Assembly (NCBI GenBank): GCA_031841125.1
Contig: CM063106.1
Span: 34,902,001-34,966,000, forward strand
Source: Acanthococcus lagerstroemiae
Taxonomy: Eukaryota > Arthropoda > Insecta > Hemiptera > Eriococcidae
Direction: 5' to 3'
DNA length: 64,000 bases
Part shown: positions 22,061-34,598 of the stretch, in pieces
How positions within the stretch are numbered: position 1 is the first letter of the stretch
Layout: the number at the start of each line of letters is the position of its first letter
Notes under the pieces: model-generated
Database searches by the model: none
What the model was told of the DNA's origin: nothing
The model's input: the letters and a program-made list of their open reading frames with translations, nothing else
Translations under genes and position numbers: made by a program

Positions 22061-24530
22061 AAATGTGACAAATTCTGGGGAGCGGGGGTGGGTTATACTT
22101 GTAACCCCTCTATATATTCTCCACACATCAGTCGTAACCCTGAACGTGTATACCAGTATATTAAGAAGAGCCTTGAAGCGGTTTAAACAAGTCTGGGAGA
22201 ATCTTAAAGAGTCTTAAATAAGCACAGACGGAGAGAGGAAATGACGGAACTACGCTATACAAATTCTCGATCGAAGCAAGACAGTTTTGGCTCTTTACTT
22301 TTGAAAAACTGGTTTCGCTGGACAGATCATCAGTCAGTTCAAAAGCCTGTCATTCAGTTTGAGAGTTAGCCAGATTATCAGCTCATGGGTCAGCCAGTTC
22401 TACTCTCTACCCCTTCAGTCGAACAAAGGAAACACCGACAGGGGTTCTTTCATTCGAAATTCGAAAAACTATGCCCCTTCCCCTACACTGGAAAAACCTT
22501 CGGCAGTAGCTAGTTCAAAAATGTAAAACGGTGCAGGGGTAGAAGGGGTAGCCACAGAACTAGCTAAAGGTTGACCCATCGGCAGATAGAATATGCATAA
22601 TGCATATGATGTGGAAAAATGTAAGAAAAATAGACAAGTGTATCCTGTGCGGCATCAAGTGCCCCGTATCAGCTAAGGTTAGCCTCGTGATCCGTTTACT
22701 AGCTGGAAATTCGTATCAACGAGTTCATTACAACTTTACACGGAAATCGGGAATCAAATGTAATCCTTTTGTTTTCCGTATGTGTGTCGTCGGTGTGCAT
22801 AATACAGATTGGATAAAAATAATAAAAGTCACCGGTCCGTGCCACTGCCGAAATGCAAATTTTCGCAATATGTACTAGCCGCGTGGAACGCAAGGGGAGC
22901 GCCGGTATTACAGATAGAGAACTGAGTTATTTCGATATCGCTGATTTGAAAAACCAGGTAACGATGAAAGGGGAAGAATAATTCTCCCGCCTATACGGGG
23001 ATATATATAATTGTGTTCTGTCTAGCAATGTATATAAACGGTATTTGTCGAATTCTGGGTTCTTATTTTTCGCACTATTCTAAGGACTGCGTATACTCAA
23101 ATTTTCGCGAAGTGAAAAAAAAAAATTACGTCGAGCACGCGTCTCGATTTTTACGTGTGTATCGTACATCCCATTACAACAGGTAATTGTTTTTTGTTGT
23201 TTTTTTTTTCAATTTTTTTTTCACATATTTATTTCGCGATACCGTGATTTTTGTATCGACATATCTGCGCGAGTTTTCTTAAGCCGAGCGATAATTAGTG
23301 GCGTTGTGGTGGTGTTTAATTGCAGTCAGATACTCGGTTCTTGAGCAGTGGTCAGTACATGTTTTCATTTTTAAAATTAATTTTTTACTTAGTCTTATTC
23401 GAGGAGACATACTTTGTTTGATTGAATGAACAGCCCGAGCAGTCAGCTATATCAGCCCTGAAAGTGTGTTTCAGTCAAGACGTGCAAATTGTAAGCTCTT
23501 AACGCCGGTGCTTTTTACTTGTTCTTCTGTATGCAGCTCAACTTGTGGCTTAAGAAATGAATGCGAACTTCTGGAACATTCGACGAGCTGCGTAATCATC
23601 GAACAGTTCATCTCGTATGACCATTTCCCTAAGATCGTTCAGAGCTGAGTCAACCCATTAGAATTTATTTTGGGAACAAGATTGGGTTCAAGCCAGAGCT
23701 GGTATGTGGTATTGGAAAAATGCTTGCCGGCCGCAGCCCTCTATTTGTTTTACAATATTCTGCCAGAATCCAGAAAAATGGACAATTAGGGTGTCTTTTA
23801 TTTTAAAAGTTTTCGAAATTTGACCGGGCCATCCCCGTATCCGATAAAAGTAATTTCACCAAATTTTCAGATTTTAAAATAATTTGAACACATGCCGGGG
23901 GCTTTGAACTTCAACGCAGGACTTACATAAGGATTTGTCAGAAAATGCTTCACTGCAAGAAATCTTTATAGAAAGAGAGGAGACCAATATCAGCATGATA
24001 TCCTTAGAAATTAAAAAAAAAATCATCCCCAAACTTAAAATTAAATTCCTCGGGTTTGAAATTGGCGTATTAAAAATCTCAAATTAAAAAAAAAAATGAA
24101 AATCACACAAAAGAGAACAAATTTTACGGGGAAACTTTAATCGCACGTTGAAATAAAGTGAATAAACGATAAGAAAATAACGATAAAATCGAGTGTATGA
24201 ACGATAGGAAATATGCCAATTAAATTACACATTTCTTTTCTACAATTAAAAAATATTAACTTGACATGAGTACGATTGAAAAATACATAACACTTCTTTT
24301 TTTTCGGGTTCCCACTTTCATGGGCCCTCCTGAAGTCTCTCTCAACTTTTTTTCACGCCCAAATTAGTTTTATCTATTTGCAGCCGGTCTAGAATGAGGA
24401 AAAATTTATCACCGCCAAAGGACACCAATCCCTTTATGCTTTTCTCCAGATAAGTAGCCAATTTTTTCTCACTAGCATCCTCACACAAGTATGCTCCGGT
24501 TCCGAGTCAGTTTTACCGTTTTGGACTCTT
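22061..24530. other. Unassigned, less repetitive stretch
   Basis: This 2.5-kb stretch is one of the least repetitive parts of the window. 22140-22230 has AGTCTT-type repeats. 22590-23340 has a somewhat higher CpG frequency and an AAAAACCAGGTAACG donor-like site near 22950, but no recognisable protein. It could hold non-coding exons or regulatory DNA; nothing in the sequence proves it. Confidence 0.3.
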
Positions 24531-24533
24531 CTT

Positions 24534-27040
24534 CAGAGGCGAAACTTGACTTACAGTTGGGGGGGGGGTGGAGAAGGAAAATTTGCCGACAAATATTCTG
24601 TGAAGACTAAAATTTCACCGACAAAACATTTTAGAGATTTGAAAATTTGCCGATTTTTCACTCAAAATATTTCTTAATTGAAAAAAAAAATAAAAATCAT
24701 AATAAAAAACTAAAGCAAACTATGGGCCCGGGGACTAATTTTTGAGAACGTCCTTGTGTACTCTCAATAAAAGTCTGCCTTTTTTCTACTCCTTATTTTT
24801 CTTCCTTCCTTCGTCCTTCTTTTTACCTTATTTTTGAAGCACCTTTTTTACACTGAGCCGCTTGAGACATTCTCCTTCCTCGGCCCTTGTGCAAACATAC
24901 ACCATCCGAGAGGTTTCTTGGATTCATTTAATGATAAAAAGACTCTCTTGACCCATCAAGACCTCCTTCTCCAACTTATGTAAAACTTTTAGAACTCTTT
25001 CAGACTTCTCTGAGACTTCAAGGATCTTCCGAATTTGTTCAAGACTTTTTCAGGCTTCATTAAAACATTACACCTTAGAGAATGAAAAATTCAAATGAAC
25101 AGTTTCAAAATTTGCCGACTGTCAAATTATTGGGGTTATTTCACCCCCCCCCCCTCATAGTTTTGTCCTTGCAAATGCAGATTGGAAACTTATCCCCAAG
25201 CACTACTCACATTTGCGCACATGAGCATACCCTAGTCTCTGGGAGGGTAAGCTGGAAGAATATTAGGAATACTTGAGAGGAACACACAACTTCCTTTACA
25301 CATTAAGGTGGTTGTTATTAACTCTTGGTGATCTTTTTTTTCTGAATTTTCTCTGATTCGTCTCCTAAATTGGTTCCAATGAAATCAATAAAAAAAAACC
25401 TAAAAAGTTTCAGGTCGATCGGATTTAGGGGAATCCGTGCCACAAGCTCCATTTCGTTCTTATGGGAAAAACACATGGAGTTTTGACTTTGGTTCCAGAT
25501 TAAATTTCCCTCCTAAATTCACCAGGACCAAAGCCCGTAAATTAAATAATAGAACATTTGCTATCGGATTCAGCTTGTGACATTGGAAAATACGTCTTTT
25601 TCTTTCAACTTTCAGACAACCCCGTAGCCATGGGGGAAAGCTGGGGCTGAGCCCTGTCTAAAGGTATCTTGAGCCCCCCCCCCCTAGGCAGAGATACCAC
25701 CATTAGAAAAATCATCATTACGCCAGGCCCCTAGCCAGAGTGGTGCTACGGGTACTGAGCAGCCCCTAACACTTGCCCGAGCCTCCCCTGGCAAAATTTC
25801 GTGAGTAAAAATAACGACTTCCTTCTATTTTTCTCGCTAATTTTGTTCAAAACTTTTCGTTCCACTACACTTTCATGTTTATAAACTTCCCAACACTGAT
25901 TTTGCTTTGAAAGATAGAAGAATCGTATGTTTGTTGTTCTTTATATGTGACGTGTTACAAGAAAAGGGCTCGAGTGTCCATCCAGCAGTTTCAGACACAC
26001 AGGCCTTTTTTTTTTTTTGAGTCACATTACAATATTCACAAACACAGTAGTAGGCTCGCGATCCAGTTCACATTGAATATCGATGGCTAAATGCCTGAAT
26101 GGCTGTTTGAGAACTGATAACTTTATAAGTCCACAGAAACAGAGTTTTTTTACTTCCAAAAGTTCGAAAATTTGATCGTTCTAAGTGTTAATTTTTTTTT
26201 CACACGATCTATTCAATTTTTTCTTCAGTGGGTTGTCAGTAAGTTGAATCATCAGTTTTGATTACGAATTTTGAGACCAAATTCAATCAGTGGCGTAACC
26301 AGGATTTTCCGGAGGAGGAGAGGGGGCAAAGTAAGATTTTCAAGAGAGACAAAGTCAGTATTTCTTAAAAATCACCGATATTAGAGGACTATTGTATGAA
26401 AATGAAGGTAAAATTACTACTCGAGCGAAAATTTTTCGAAAAAACGTGTAAAGCGAAAAATTGCTCATTTCTGCATATTTTACATTCTCTTTCAGGTGCC
26501 TTGGGGGGCATTCGCCCCCTTTGTCCCACTGGGTTATACCATTGCCTCGTAGAACTCTTCACATTATATACTATGTGTATTCTCAAGCCCCCCCCCTGGT
26601 AAACAGTCAGCACCACCTACCGCAGATGGGTGACTACGGGCCTGCTTTTAGATTTTACATAATAAAACGTTAAACTTTCTGAAATTTTATGCTGTAGGTC
26701 AAACAGAGAATCTAGTTTAAGAACAGATTAGTCATTAAAATTCAAAATTCATCGTTTGCTATCGACTTTCAAATTTTCGCAATGTCTGCACGTCTCAGCT
26801 TTGTTTCAACTTTTCAGATAACGTTCGATACTCAGCTTGAAACCTTCGGCTTTTGAGTGACTAGTCTCTGGCAGGAGTCTCGGATACTCCATGTTCAGAA
26901 ACGAAATTTGATTTTCAGTTTGGGGAGGTGAAGAAGAAAAATTTGCCGACAAATATTTTTTGAAAACTAAAAATTCGCCGACAAAATCATTTAAGAATTG
27001 AAAATTCGCCGATTTTTTAATCGAAATATTTTTTATGCAA
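24534..27040 (-). mobile_element. Reverse copy of the composite hAT element, interrupted
   Basis: The left end CAGAGGCGAAACTTGAC and the blocks up to 25608 are the reverse complement of the second end unit and middle of 18971-20180, including GGTTCCAATGAAATCAATAA and AGGGAATCCGTGCC-like stretches. A 1028-bp element at 25617-26644 splits the middle, which resumes as AGATTTTACATAATAAAACG and runs to 27040, where the outer end is lost. About 350 bp of AAGACT-rich sequence (24720-25075) is also inserted in the first unit. Confidence 0.8.
25617..26644. mobile_element. hAT-like element, TIR CAACCCCGTAGCCA
   Basis: The left end CAACCCCGTAGCCA pairs with the right end, whose reverse complement is CAGGCCCGTAGTCA. 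Flanks CTTTCAGA (25609-25616) and CTTTTAGA (26645-26652) are an 8-bp TSD with one mismatch, and the host repeat is continuous across it. An inner start CAGTGGCGTAACCAGG at 26287 shows a further hAT-like end inside. A truncated relative is at 59157-59879. Confidence 0.82.
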
Positions 27041-27069
27041 ATCGTGTGTTAAGCTTCGAGGCCCCGGGG

Positions 27070-28151
27070 TAGTGGCGGATTTATCAGTTGAGCTGCCATA
27101 GGCGGATAGAAAACTGTCGCCCTTGCTAATCAGGCTGACCAAGATATTTTTTTATTTTATTTATTTATTATTATTATTATTATTATTTTTTTTGGGGGGG
27201 GGGGGGGGGAGTAAAAAATGTTTTGCTCACTTTTTCAATACTTTCTCTCCACGAAGTGACAAGTATATGTTATTACTTGTTTGCTTCATTTGCTCGTAAA
27301 AAAGAGTTATTCTCCTTATATTCTTAACGCTGAATTGCCAAAAAAAAAAAAAAATGTATATATACCTGATGAAAAAAGAATATCTTACATTATTTTTCAG
27401 AAAAAAGGAGAGTACTCTTTATTGTGAGGCAAAAAGAGTATAAATACTCTAGAAAAGAGTATATCAGGTCATCCTGCTTTGTTAAAAAAAAAATTCCATT
27501 CAGATAATCAGCAAATGAAAAAATAATTATAAGTACCTAGGTGTATATTATTTAATTTTTTATATTGTGCGTTCTCATACGTTCGCATTCCCATGCTCCA
27601 TCCACTTCCTCATTATGCTTTACCTGTTGGATAGTTATCCAGTTACAGTGGCGGATCCAAGGGTGGGGGGGGGCTAAAGGGGCTATAGCCCCCCCCCCAA
27701 AAAAAAAAAATTCACTGGCTTTTCCACTTATTTTAGCACCGATGTTTTTAATGACAGTAACGCTCATACAGCACAGTTCGTGAATACATATCGCGTTATC
27801 AATGAATCAACATTATCACTTATCAACAATCATGCATTCATGCTTAAAATTTTGTTTGCTCTTTTTTTCTCCAACATTTAGCCCCCCCCCCCAAAGTGTA
27901 ATCCTGGATCCGCCACTGTCCAGTTATCTATAGTTAATGAAAAAAAAGCTTCAATAACTATGTATACATTCCTGGAGAGAAATTTTGCAGGTGATCTTTA
28001 CTGTTTACTGTGAAAATAGTAAGAGTGTTTGGCTTAGCAGCAACAAATGGGAAAGTCACTAAATAATTTGTAAATTTTACCACGCGCGATTCCGCCCGCC
28101 AAAATGTGCCGCCCTAGGCGGCCGCTCCGCCTACTGCTAAATCCGCCACTG
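27070..28151. mobile_element. hAT-like element, TIR CAGTGGCGGATTTA, with nested MITE
   Basis: The left end TAGTGGCGGATTTAT and the right end (reverse complement CAGTGGCGGATTTAG) match. The flanks CCCCGGGG (27062-27069) and CCCCAGGG (28152-28159) agree at 7 of 8. Both ends continue into GGCGG words (CATAGGCGGAT, GTAGGCGGAGC). A G-tract of about 14 lies at 27195-27210. No transposase is seen. The MITE at 27646-27918 lies inside. Confidence 0.82.
27646..27918. mobile_element. 273-bp hAT-like MITE, perfect 8-bp TSD
   Basis: The ends CAGTGGCGGATCCA and (reverse complement) CAGTGGCGGATCCAGG match, and the flanks are identical TCCAGTTA (27638-27645, 27919-27926). G- and C-tracts lie 10-30 bp inside each end. 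It shares its first 11 bases with the enclosing element and may use the same transposase. Confidence 0.93.
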
Positions 28152-29320
28152 CCCCAGGGGCACACGTTGAAATTATTTTAAAGTCTGAAAATTTGTGACA
28201 TTGCTTTCATCGGATAAGAAATACTTTTGGGGATGGCCTGGTCAAATGTGATCATAATAAAATCAACGCAAATTTGATTACGGTGGAATGATATTTTCTA
28301 TTGAAGAACTGCGATTGAGCATGGAGCGGAGACTATTTAACATGCACAGAAGTACAGCCGACCCTTTAAATTTGACCACTGTAAATTTGAATCACTGAAT
28401 TTCGGTGACCCGATTATAAAGAGTATGAGTCAGGTTCCCAAAATTTCCTCTTTTAGAATCTACCGAGACATACCCCGAACCCCGCGGAACCCCACAACTA
28501 ATCATCCTGCTGGTTGTGCCTGTGGACGCCGACACTAAGATCTTTCTAGTATTCGAATAGCTATAACCAGGGACGTACAGAAGAGTTTTACCCGGGGGGG
28601 GGGGGAGGGGGGAATTGTGAAAGTCCCAACTGACTCAACTCGGAATTCCATGTTTATCTGGGATCCGTGTTAGAAGCTACCTCTCGTGATTTTTTCGTAT
28701 TTTTAACGATATTTTTTCGTGTGAGAAATTGTTTCTATTATATTATTTATTAATATTATAACAAACGAGTCCGTGAGCACAAGAAATTTCGAGAAAACGC
28801 GGTCCAAGGATTTCAAACGTGGTTTCACAGAACGTCTGTGACCAAATTTTACCGAAACATTGTTGGGTAAAATTATTGAAAATATGAAAACTTCAAACAG
28901 CTGGATCTCGATAACGGCGGCAAATTTCGCCTTGAAATTGTTACCACTTGTAATACTTGATACAAGGAATACGAACAGCCAATAACCTCAAAAAGGCTTC
29001 GGAGTTCGAACGCCCTTCTTGTACTCACTGACTTAATTTGACTTTCAGGTTGGGGAGGTGGAAAAGAAAAATTTGCCAACAAATATTTTTTGAAAACTAA
29101 AAATTCCCCGACAAAATTTTTTTTAAATTAAAAATTTGCCAGTTTTTTAATTGAAAAGAAAAATAAACAAACAAACATAAAAAGTAAAAAATTCAAACGA
29201 ACAGTTTCAAAATTTGTCAACTGCCGAATTATTAGAAGGGGGTCTCAACCCCCACCCCCTATAGTTTAGTCTTTAGTGCTCATGTTGGAGTGTGAGTGAA
29301 CTTGGTAAATTCTGTATGTA
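28152..29320. other. Repeat relics, no gene
   Basis: At 28568-28660 a CAGGGACGTACAG end plus G-tract and TTGTGAAAGTCCCAACTGAC represents one end of the 6111-6469 family, reversed. At 29040-29270 a partial end unit of the 18971-20180 family (GGGGAGGTGGAAAAGAAAAATTTG-like) is present in reverse. The rest is unassigned. Confidence 0.5.
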
Positions 29321-29324
29321 GGAT

Positions 29325-29406
29325 GTGCCAATTCTCAATTTCTTTCTTCTGTAGTCCAGAGCGCTTTCGGCTGTCATGCCAGAAGAAAGAAATTGTAAAT
29401 TGGCAC
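29325..29406 (+). ncRNA. Small hairpin with 27-bp arms (pre-miRNA-like shape)
   Basis: GTGCCAATTCTCAATTTC (from 29325) pairs with the reverse complement of GAAATTGTAAATTGGCAC (to 29406). The full arms 29325-29351 and 29380-29406 pair at about 25 of 27 positions around a 28-nt loop. Size and shape fit an animal miRNA precursor, but also a tiny MITE. No expression evidence exists here; either strand could be the sense one. Confidence 0.35.
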
Positions 29407-30270
29407 ACCCATGCAAGGCTTAGTCTTTGATCCAACGGGCTATGCTTTTCAAGGCAAACGTCATGTCGATCACAGAACCCGGGCCTTAGTGGAACCGAAT
29501 GGGAACGAGGTCGACATTCACGGGTATCAGGCCAAGTTGGATTGTTCACTACCTCAACTCGTATCCTCTTCGGTTGGTTCTACTGGAAAATCATTTATTG
29601 CATTTGAAGTTGAAATCTCCGTCAAAGATCAGTCTGTCACCTGTATTCGAATTCTTCGGAACTTTGGTTCAGGGTAAAGTAGCTTGTATACAAGGACACG
29701 CCTCTCTCCCCGTTCTACCTCACTGGAAGCTACCAGACAATCAAGGCTTACGCAGACGACCGTTTGCCAGTACGGCCATGGCACCAATAATTGCCCCCCG
29801 TCAAAATTGTTCTACACTACATATTTCAAACATCTTTGTGTTTGTACTTCAAGAAATTTCCATAAATTTACTCAGTAGCTCGGCGCTGAAGGAACCGTGC
29901 GCCCGTCCCTAGTTAGCATGGCCCAGGGGCCATAAAACGAACCCCCTTTCCCAGACCCTCCCCTGCTGTTGTTCCTCGTGACTGTAGCTGGGGGGGGGGC
30001 TTAAGTATATCCAATTTCTCACTCTTAGAGTGTTCTTCTTTTTTCTTTCTTCAGGCGCCGTATCCGATGCCGGACGTTGGCGTTCGTGGTTCGGGCATGC
30101 GACTCTCCTAGGCAGGTTAGTCAAGGTAGTTTGCCGTTGCTTTCCCCGCGGTTTTGTTGCGTTAGAGTTTTCCTTTTCTGTGCCGAAGAGTGTGCAACCG
30201 CAGTTCGCTGACTAGCCACGTGTTTTCTCGACGTTGAGTAAGCTGTCCACAACGTGCACACGCAAAGTAC
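29407..30270 (+). other. Open stretch with zinc-knuckle-like motif, unassigned
   Basis: Overlapping plus-strand frames of 88, 137 and 64 codons cover 29411-29912. One frame near 29760 reads TTVCQYGHGTNNCPPSK, which resembles a CCHC knuckle of a retroelement gag but lacks the complete spacing. No RT or protease is nearby. I cannot assign it; a decayed retroelement ORF1 is the best guess. Confidence 0.25.
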
Positions 30271-30279
30271 CAGTTTTTC

Positions 30280-30497
30280 TGATCTGGTGGTAACACGCCC
30301 TGCGATCGTAATAATTTGTTGGTGTAAACTGGCGAGAGTTAGAAGCGCTATGTTTGTACTTAGATTGATACTGTAGTCGCTGTGTTCGCTAGGATGTTAG
30401 TGGGGGATTCGAATACCACTAATTTTCGGCATTGGCGGGACTCGAACCCGAGACGCAAGGATTGCGAAGCGGCACGTGGCCACACAGCGACTTCTCG
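30280..30497 (-). mobile_element. tRNA-derived SINE head (minus strand)
   Basis: On the minus strand GTCGCTGTGTGGCCACGTGC is followed by a near-perfect B box, GGGTTCGAGTCCCGCC (about 30434-30449). The acceptor halves do not pair and no cloverleaf forms, so a SINE promoter is more likely than a tRNA gene. The body continues leftward; its end is uncertain. Confidence 0.45.
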
Positions 30498-31574
30498 TGC
30501 AGTGTTACCATGTATCAACTAATTGAAAAGGTGGTGACAGAAACATGCTAACTCGAGTTAGCACGTTCTTTTGAGTCTACCCTATCAGTGTTTGAAATTT
30601 CAGAACGTTAGGTGCATTCCGCGCCCGTAGAGAGCACCATAAAGTTGTCGAGCTCACCCTTGAAGACCTTCCTATAGGATCTGTGGAATCTATGTTTACA
30701 GTTCTTTCCTTCTTATCAGAGCTATTTGGATGTGGAACGGAATGTAGGAGTGCTAATGTGCACCTCCTAATAAAAGGTTGAGTGATCTTGGAGGGAAATA
30801 ACATTGCCGTAAATGGAAAATGGGAGGTTTTCAGAAAATCATTATAAAATAAAGAAATGACGGACAAGCTTCAAATACTTCAAACTTGAACTACAGACAG
30901 CTACATATTTGAACTTGCGATTAAAAATTTAATATGTCAGGTAACAAAATTAATAGAAGTGCGGCGAAGTAAGAAATGAGAGGCACTTTATCGGTTGCCG
31001 GCGCGACCGTTTTTATTTTTTTCTCCATGAGAATCAGGGTTGGGCATCGGGTCTCCAAAACTGACTCGAGTCCTAGTCACGAGTCATTTATTTTGTTTAG
31101 ACTCGAAGTCCGAGTACAAAGCTTCTTCTTTCGGATCATTTTTTTTTCTTTCTTTGAGGATTCTAATTCGGACTGCAAGCGCGAAAGAATCGCCCTCTAC
31201 AATTGCCAAATTGGCCCTGGGACACTGTACCCCCTATCCCAGAAACGCCCCGAATGGGCCTGCGTCAGAATAGAGGGGGGGGGAGGGAGATTTTATATAC
31301 TATAAATTTTGTTCTATTCATTATTTCGATTAAGGCTTTCGTTTTCATAATATTTTGAGATTTCTTCATATATGCCGGTAAATGAAATATCCTCTTTGAT
31401 CAGGGTTGCAAGGTAAACGACAACAGCGCGCCACTGCTTTGAGCAACCCGAATTGCATAAATGCAGTGTATTCAACGTTATCAACACTAAAGATATCGAT
31501 TTTTCATTCACTTGACAATGTGAAAGTAAATAGAAGTCATATTCTCCCAGCGGCCAGAGGTATTTGGATAAATA

Positions 31575-31857
31575 CAGGCGCGGATTTAGAAAACGGTGGT
31601 GGGGGGGGGGGGGTACAGTAGCGGCGATGCATATTGATTAGCTGTTGCTTTTATGTTGGCAGGGGTGTGGAGGCGGGGGTGCTCCCAGAAAAATATTTTA
31701 TCCAATGTGGGATACGCAATGACGAATATATATATATATACATTTGTGGCGTGTGATGAGCGTACGATTCATCATTTTTATTCCTTTTTTCTTATTGTTG
31801 CATTAAAAATTTCAAACAGGGAGGGCATGTACCCCATGCCCCCCGGATCCGCCACTA
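31575..31857. mobile_element. Possible MITE of the CAGTGGCGGAT family
   Basis: The left end CAGGCGCGGATTTAGAAAA is followed by a G-tract of about 13, and the right end reads GGATCCGCCACTA. The ends resemble those at 27070 and 27646, but the flanking 8-mers do not match, so the boundaries or the pairing may be wrong. Confidence 0.35.
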
Positions 31858-32336
31858 CCGCCAAAGCGCAAACCTGCTAGCACTATCAGGCTATCAGCAA
31901 TCACCACAAAAAACAAGTACAACTACAAGAACTAGGTCAGGTCATTTCTCACTTTTTTTGAACATGGAAGTCTTTCCAGTCTTACTTTGAGATAACGCCC
32001 TTTTCATGTGACGAGCTTTTATCTCTTGCTATACGAAAAAGGCCTTTACAGAGGGTCTTTTAGTTGTCCTTTACTTTTGACAATCTGTGTGACTGTACTT
32101 TCCAGCTTCCAGGGTTGCAAATTGTAAATTTATATCTTGCAATTTGCAAAATTCATGAAGGTAATTCTTCAATTAATGGGCATTTGCTGTCGTCATGCAA
32201 TTTTGAGAAGAATATTCGTTTTTTGTGACTTTTTCCATGCAGTCTATCACATATGAGTATACGGAAAACTTTAAGTCATTCTTTGCGAACTTAACTCAAC
32301 CAGAACCCCCTCCCGGCTCCATAAAATACTCGAATT

Positions 32337-33909
32337 CTCATTCCCCTGGCTTGTCGCCAGTTAAAAGAATCTCGAACATCAAAAATTCATGCCTCCCGCA
32401 CACAATAGATATCATGAACAAAAGCCGGCAACTATGTACAAGACATGACTAATGCATGAATATTATGAGACAGGTTTTTGTACTGGAGAGGAGATGATCT
32501 GTGTGTCGCCACTTTAGGATCTCATTCCCCTGTCCATACTGTAAACGAGTGCTGAGAGAAGTGAATTCCTGTAATGTTGCTCATAATGAGTTGGCAACAC
32601 TGCTCGATAACTTCGATTAGTTATGTTTTCCATTGTCAGGTGACAAGTTTCTAGTGATTCCGATCATTCTGAATTTCATGATCGATTTTGATCGAAAATC
32701 GATCAAATAAAAAATCGGATCGACCGAAAGATCGGGAAAAAATGATCGATCACTGATGACTGATTGTTGAATGGAGGACCTGATCTAAAAAACAGCCATA
32801 GTCAACTCAATAACGAATTCCAATTCCAAAATTCCAATACCACTATAGTTCATAACTTCATGATAATAGTGAGTATGGTAAAAGCAAAAGAACCCGAATT
32901 ATTATGTTATTGGATCAAACATGTTAATCGACTCTCTTGAGATCGAATTCGTTAATATTTGGACATTGTACGTTGTAGAATCTGGAAGTTTCTGAGTCTT
33001 TGAAGCACCTTTAGTTTCGTATTTATTTCTTGTTTTGAAATTTGAAATAATCAGTAAATGATCGGAAAGTTATGATTGGATCGAAACATTGATCTTTTTG
33101 GACCGATCAATAGGAAATGATCGATGATCGATTTTTGATCGGAATCACTACAAGTTTCAGTAGTATCCGTACTGTCGAGTTAGAAGGAAGAGATGTTCGT
33201 TGGATGGTTAAGTTCTCATTCCTCTGGGAACCTGCAGATCTGTTCTCGATAAGTTTTGAACTACACTAATGTATTATATCGCCGCTTTTCGTATGTTGCC
33301 TGAGATGACTGGCCAAACTGGCGCCAGACTGCTATTTAGAGCCGAGTTACATTTATTTTAGCGACGAATTCTCATTCCCCTGGTTCTCATTCCCCCGATT
33401 CATCACTTTTTGTATTTTCAGGGGAACGAGAATAAGTAGAACATACTTTCACATAACTTTTCCATAAGAGAAAGCGTTGAGATCTTACGCCATTATACAC
33501 TATCATGAGGATAAAGTGGATGTTTTCTTTCACAGATGGTGCCAAAAATATCGAAAATTTAAGGAATTTGATATTATAACTGAGCGTAATTGATTGTGAT
33601 TTTCCCAGATTTATAATTTTTGATATTATAATTAAGTGTAATCATTTACGTGATTTTTTAAAATATATTCACAATTTTCATAATAATTACAATTTTTCAT
33701 GCGCAAAAAGCGAAAAGAGGATTTAGATTACCTACCTATAAGTTTCTTTGACATGTAAGTTATAAGCAGTACAAGTATGATTCTGTGCTCATATTACTCT
33801 CGTACCTCATGTCCATACATAAAATGGTACTTATTGCATTTCTTACAATCGATTTTTACACTGCTGCGTTAACATTGCTCATTCCCCTATAACACTTCTC
33901 ATTTCCCTG
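32337..33909 (+). repeat. Seven spaced copies of CTCATTCCCCTG
   Basis: Exact or near-exact copies start at 32337, 32521, 33215, 33371, 33386, 33878 and 33898, all in the same orientation and mostly preceded by TT. They cluster near the two sides of the block, like subterminal protein-binding repeats of a DNA transposon. The MITE at 32652-33150 splits the series. Confidence 0.6.
32652..33150. mobile_element. hAT-like MITE, TIR TAGTGATTCCGATCA, perfect TSD
   Basis: The ends TAGTGATTCCGATCA and TGATCGGAATCACTA are exact inverted repeats. The flanks are identical CAAGTTTC (32644-32651, 33151-33158). The inner region is rich in GATCGAT words near both ends. Length is 499 bp; no coding. Confidence 0.93.
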
Positions 33910-34598
33910 TCGTCAAAAAAAAAGAGGAAAAAAGCAGAAAAAAAGAAAAACGTTTAGCGAATTATAGAAGCTTGAAAATACCCATTTTTCGAAGAATTAC
34001 CCATGATTCAAATTTTGAAATGAAATAATTATTGCCAAAGTAAAGGACTCTGAAATTTGAGGCTGTAAACAAGTAAAAGTCCGAGTCACAAGTCCAAAAT
34101 AAGGACTCGAGTCCTTTTCATTCGATTCCTGCTCAGCTCTGCATGAGATCACTCAATGAGGGTTCACAAAACATCCGCTAGATGTCAGCCATTTTGATTT
34201 CGAGTCCCAACTGCCGCCCTCGTCGTTTTCCTACTTTCGTTGCCACAAAGTGTAAGGTTGATATTATTTTGTCAAGGAATCAAGAGTGGACATTTTTTAC
34301 TCTTTCACGACTTATATCTTGAAATATTCGAAGTACTGCTTTATCATTTTTAATTATTAATATTTCCAACTTATAACGCAGTCTACGCAGTGGCGGAGCT
34401 AGCTTTTATTTTTGCATGGGCCATGTAAAAAGGAACAATGACGGTAAGGACTTACGAAGTGTGTGAGGGTGGTAGACCCACAAAAACGGGAGTCCGGGAG
34501 GCTATTTTAGACGTATTCCTTTTTTAAAGGATTTATTTCATGTTCAACGAACTAATAACATTACATGCGTCCAGAAAAAAAAATTAGTGAATAATTCT

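Larger units (their letters stand above)
31035..34142. mobile_element. 3.1-kb hAT-like element with AGTCC-rich ends
   Basis: The left end CAGGGTTGGGCA matches the reverse complement of the right end CAGAGCTGAGCA at 9 of 12. Just inside, both ends carry ACTCGAGTCC plus GAGTC/AGTCC words in mirrored order (31062-31120, 34075-34115). Flanks are CATGAGAA (31026) and CATGAGAT (34142), an 8-bp TSD if one base is gained at the left. No transposase is recognised. It contains the MITE at 32652-33150 and a repeated CTCATTCCCCTG motif. Confidence 0.6.

Noticed and set aside
29684..29878. Retroviral-type gag zinc knuckle
   Set aside because: CQYGHGTNNC is suggestive, but the full CCHC spacing and neighbouring gag or pol domains are missing, so no retroelement is called.
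30430..30497. tRNA gene on the minus strand
   Set aside because: The B box is good, but the acceptor stem does not pair and no full cloverleaf forms. A SINE head fits better.
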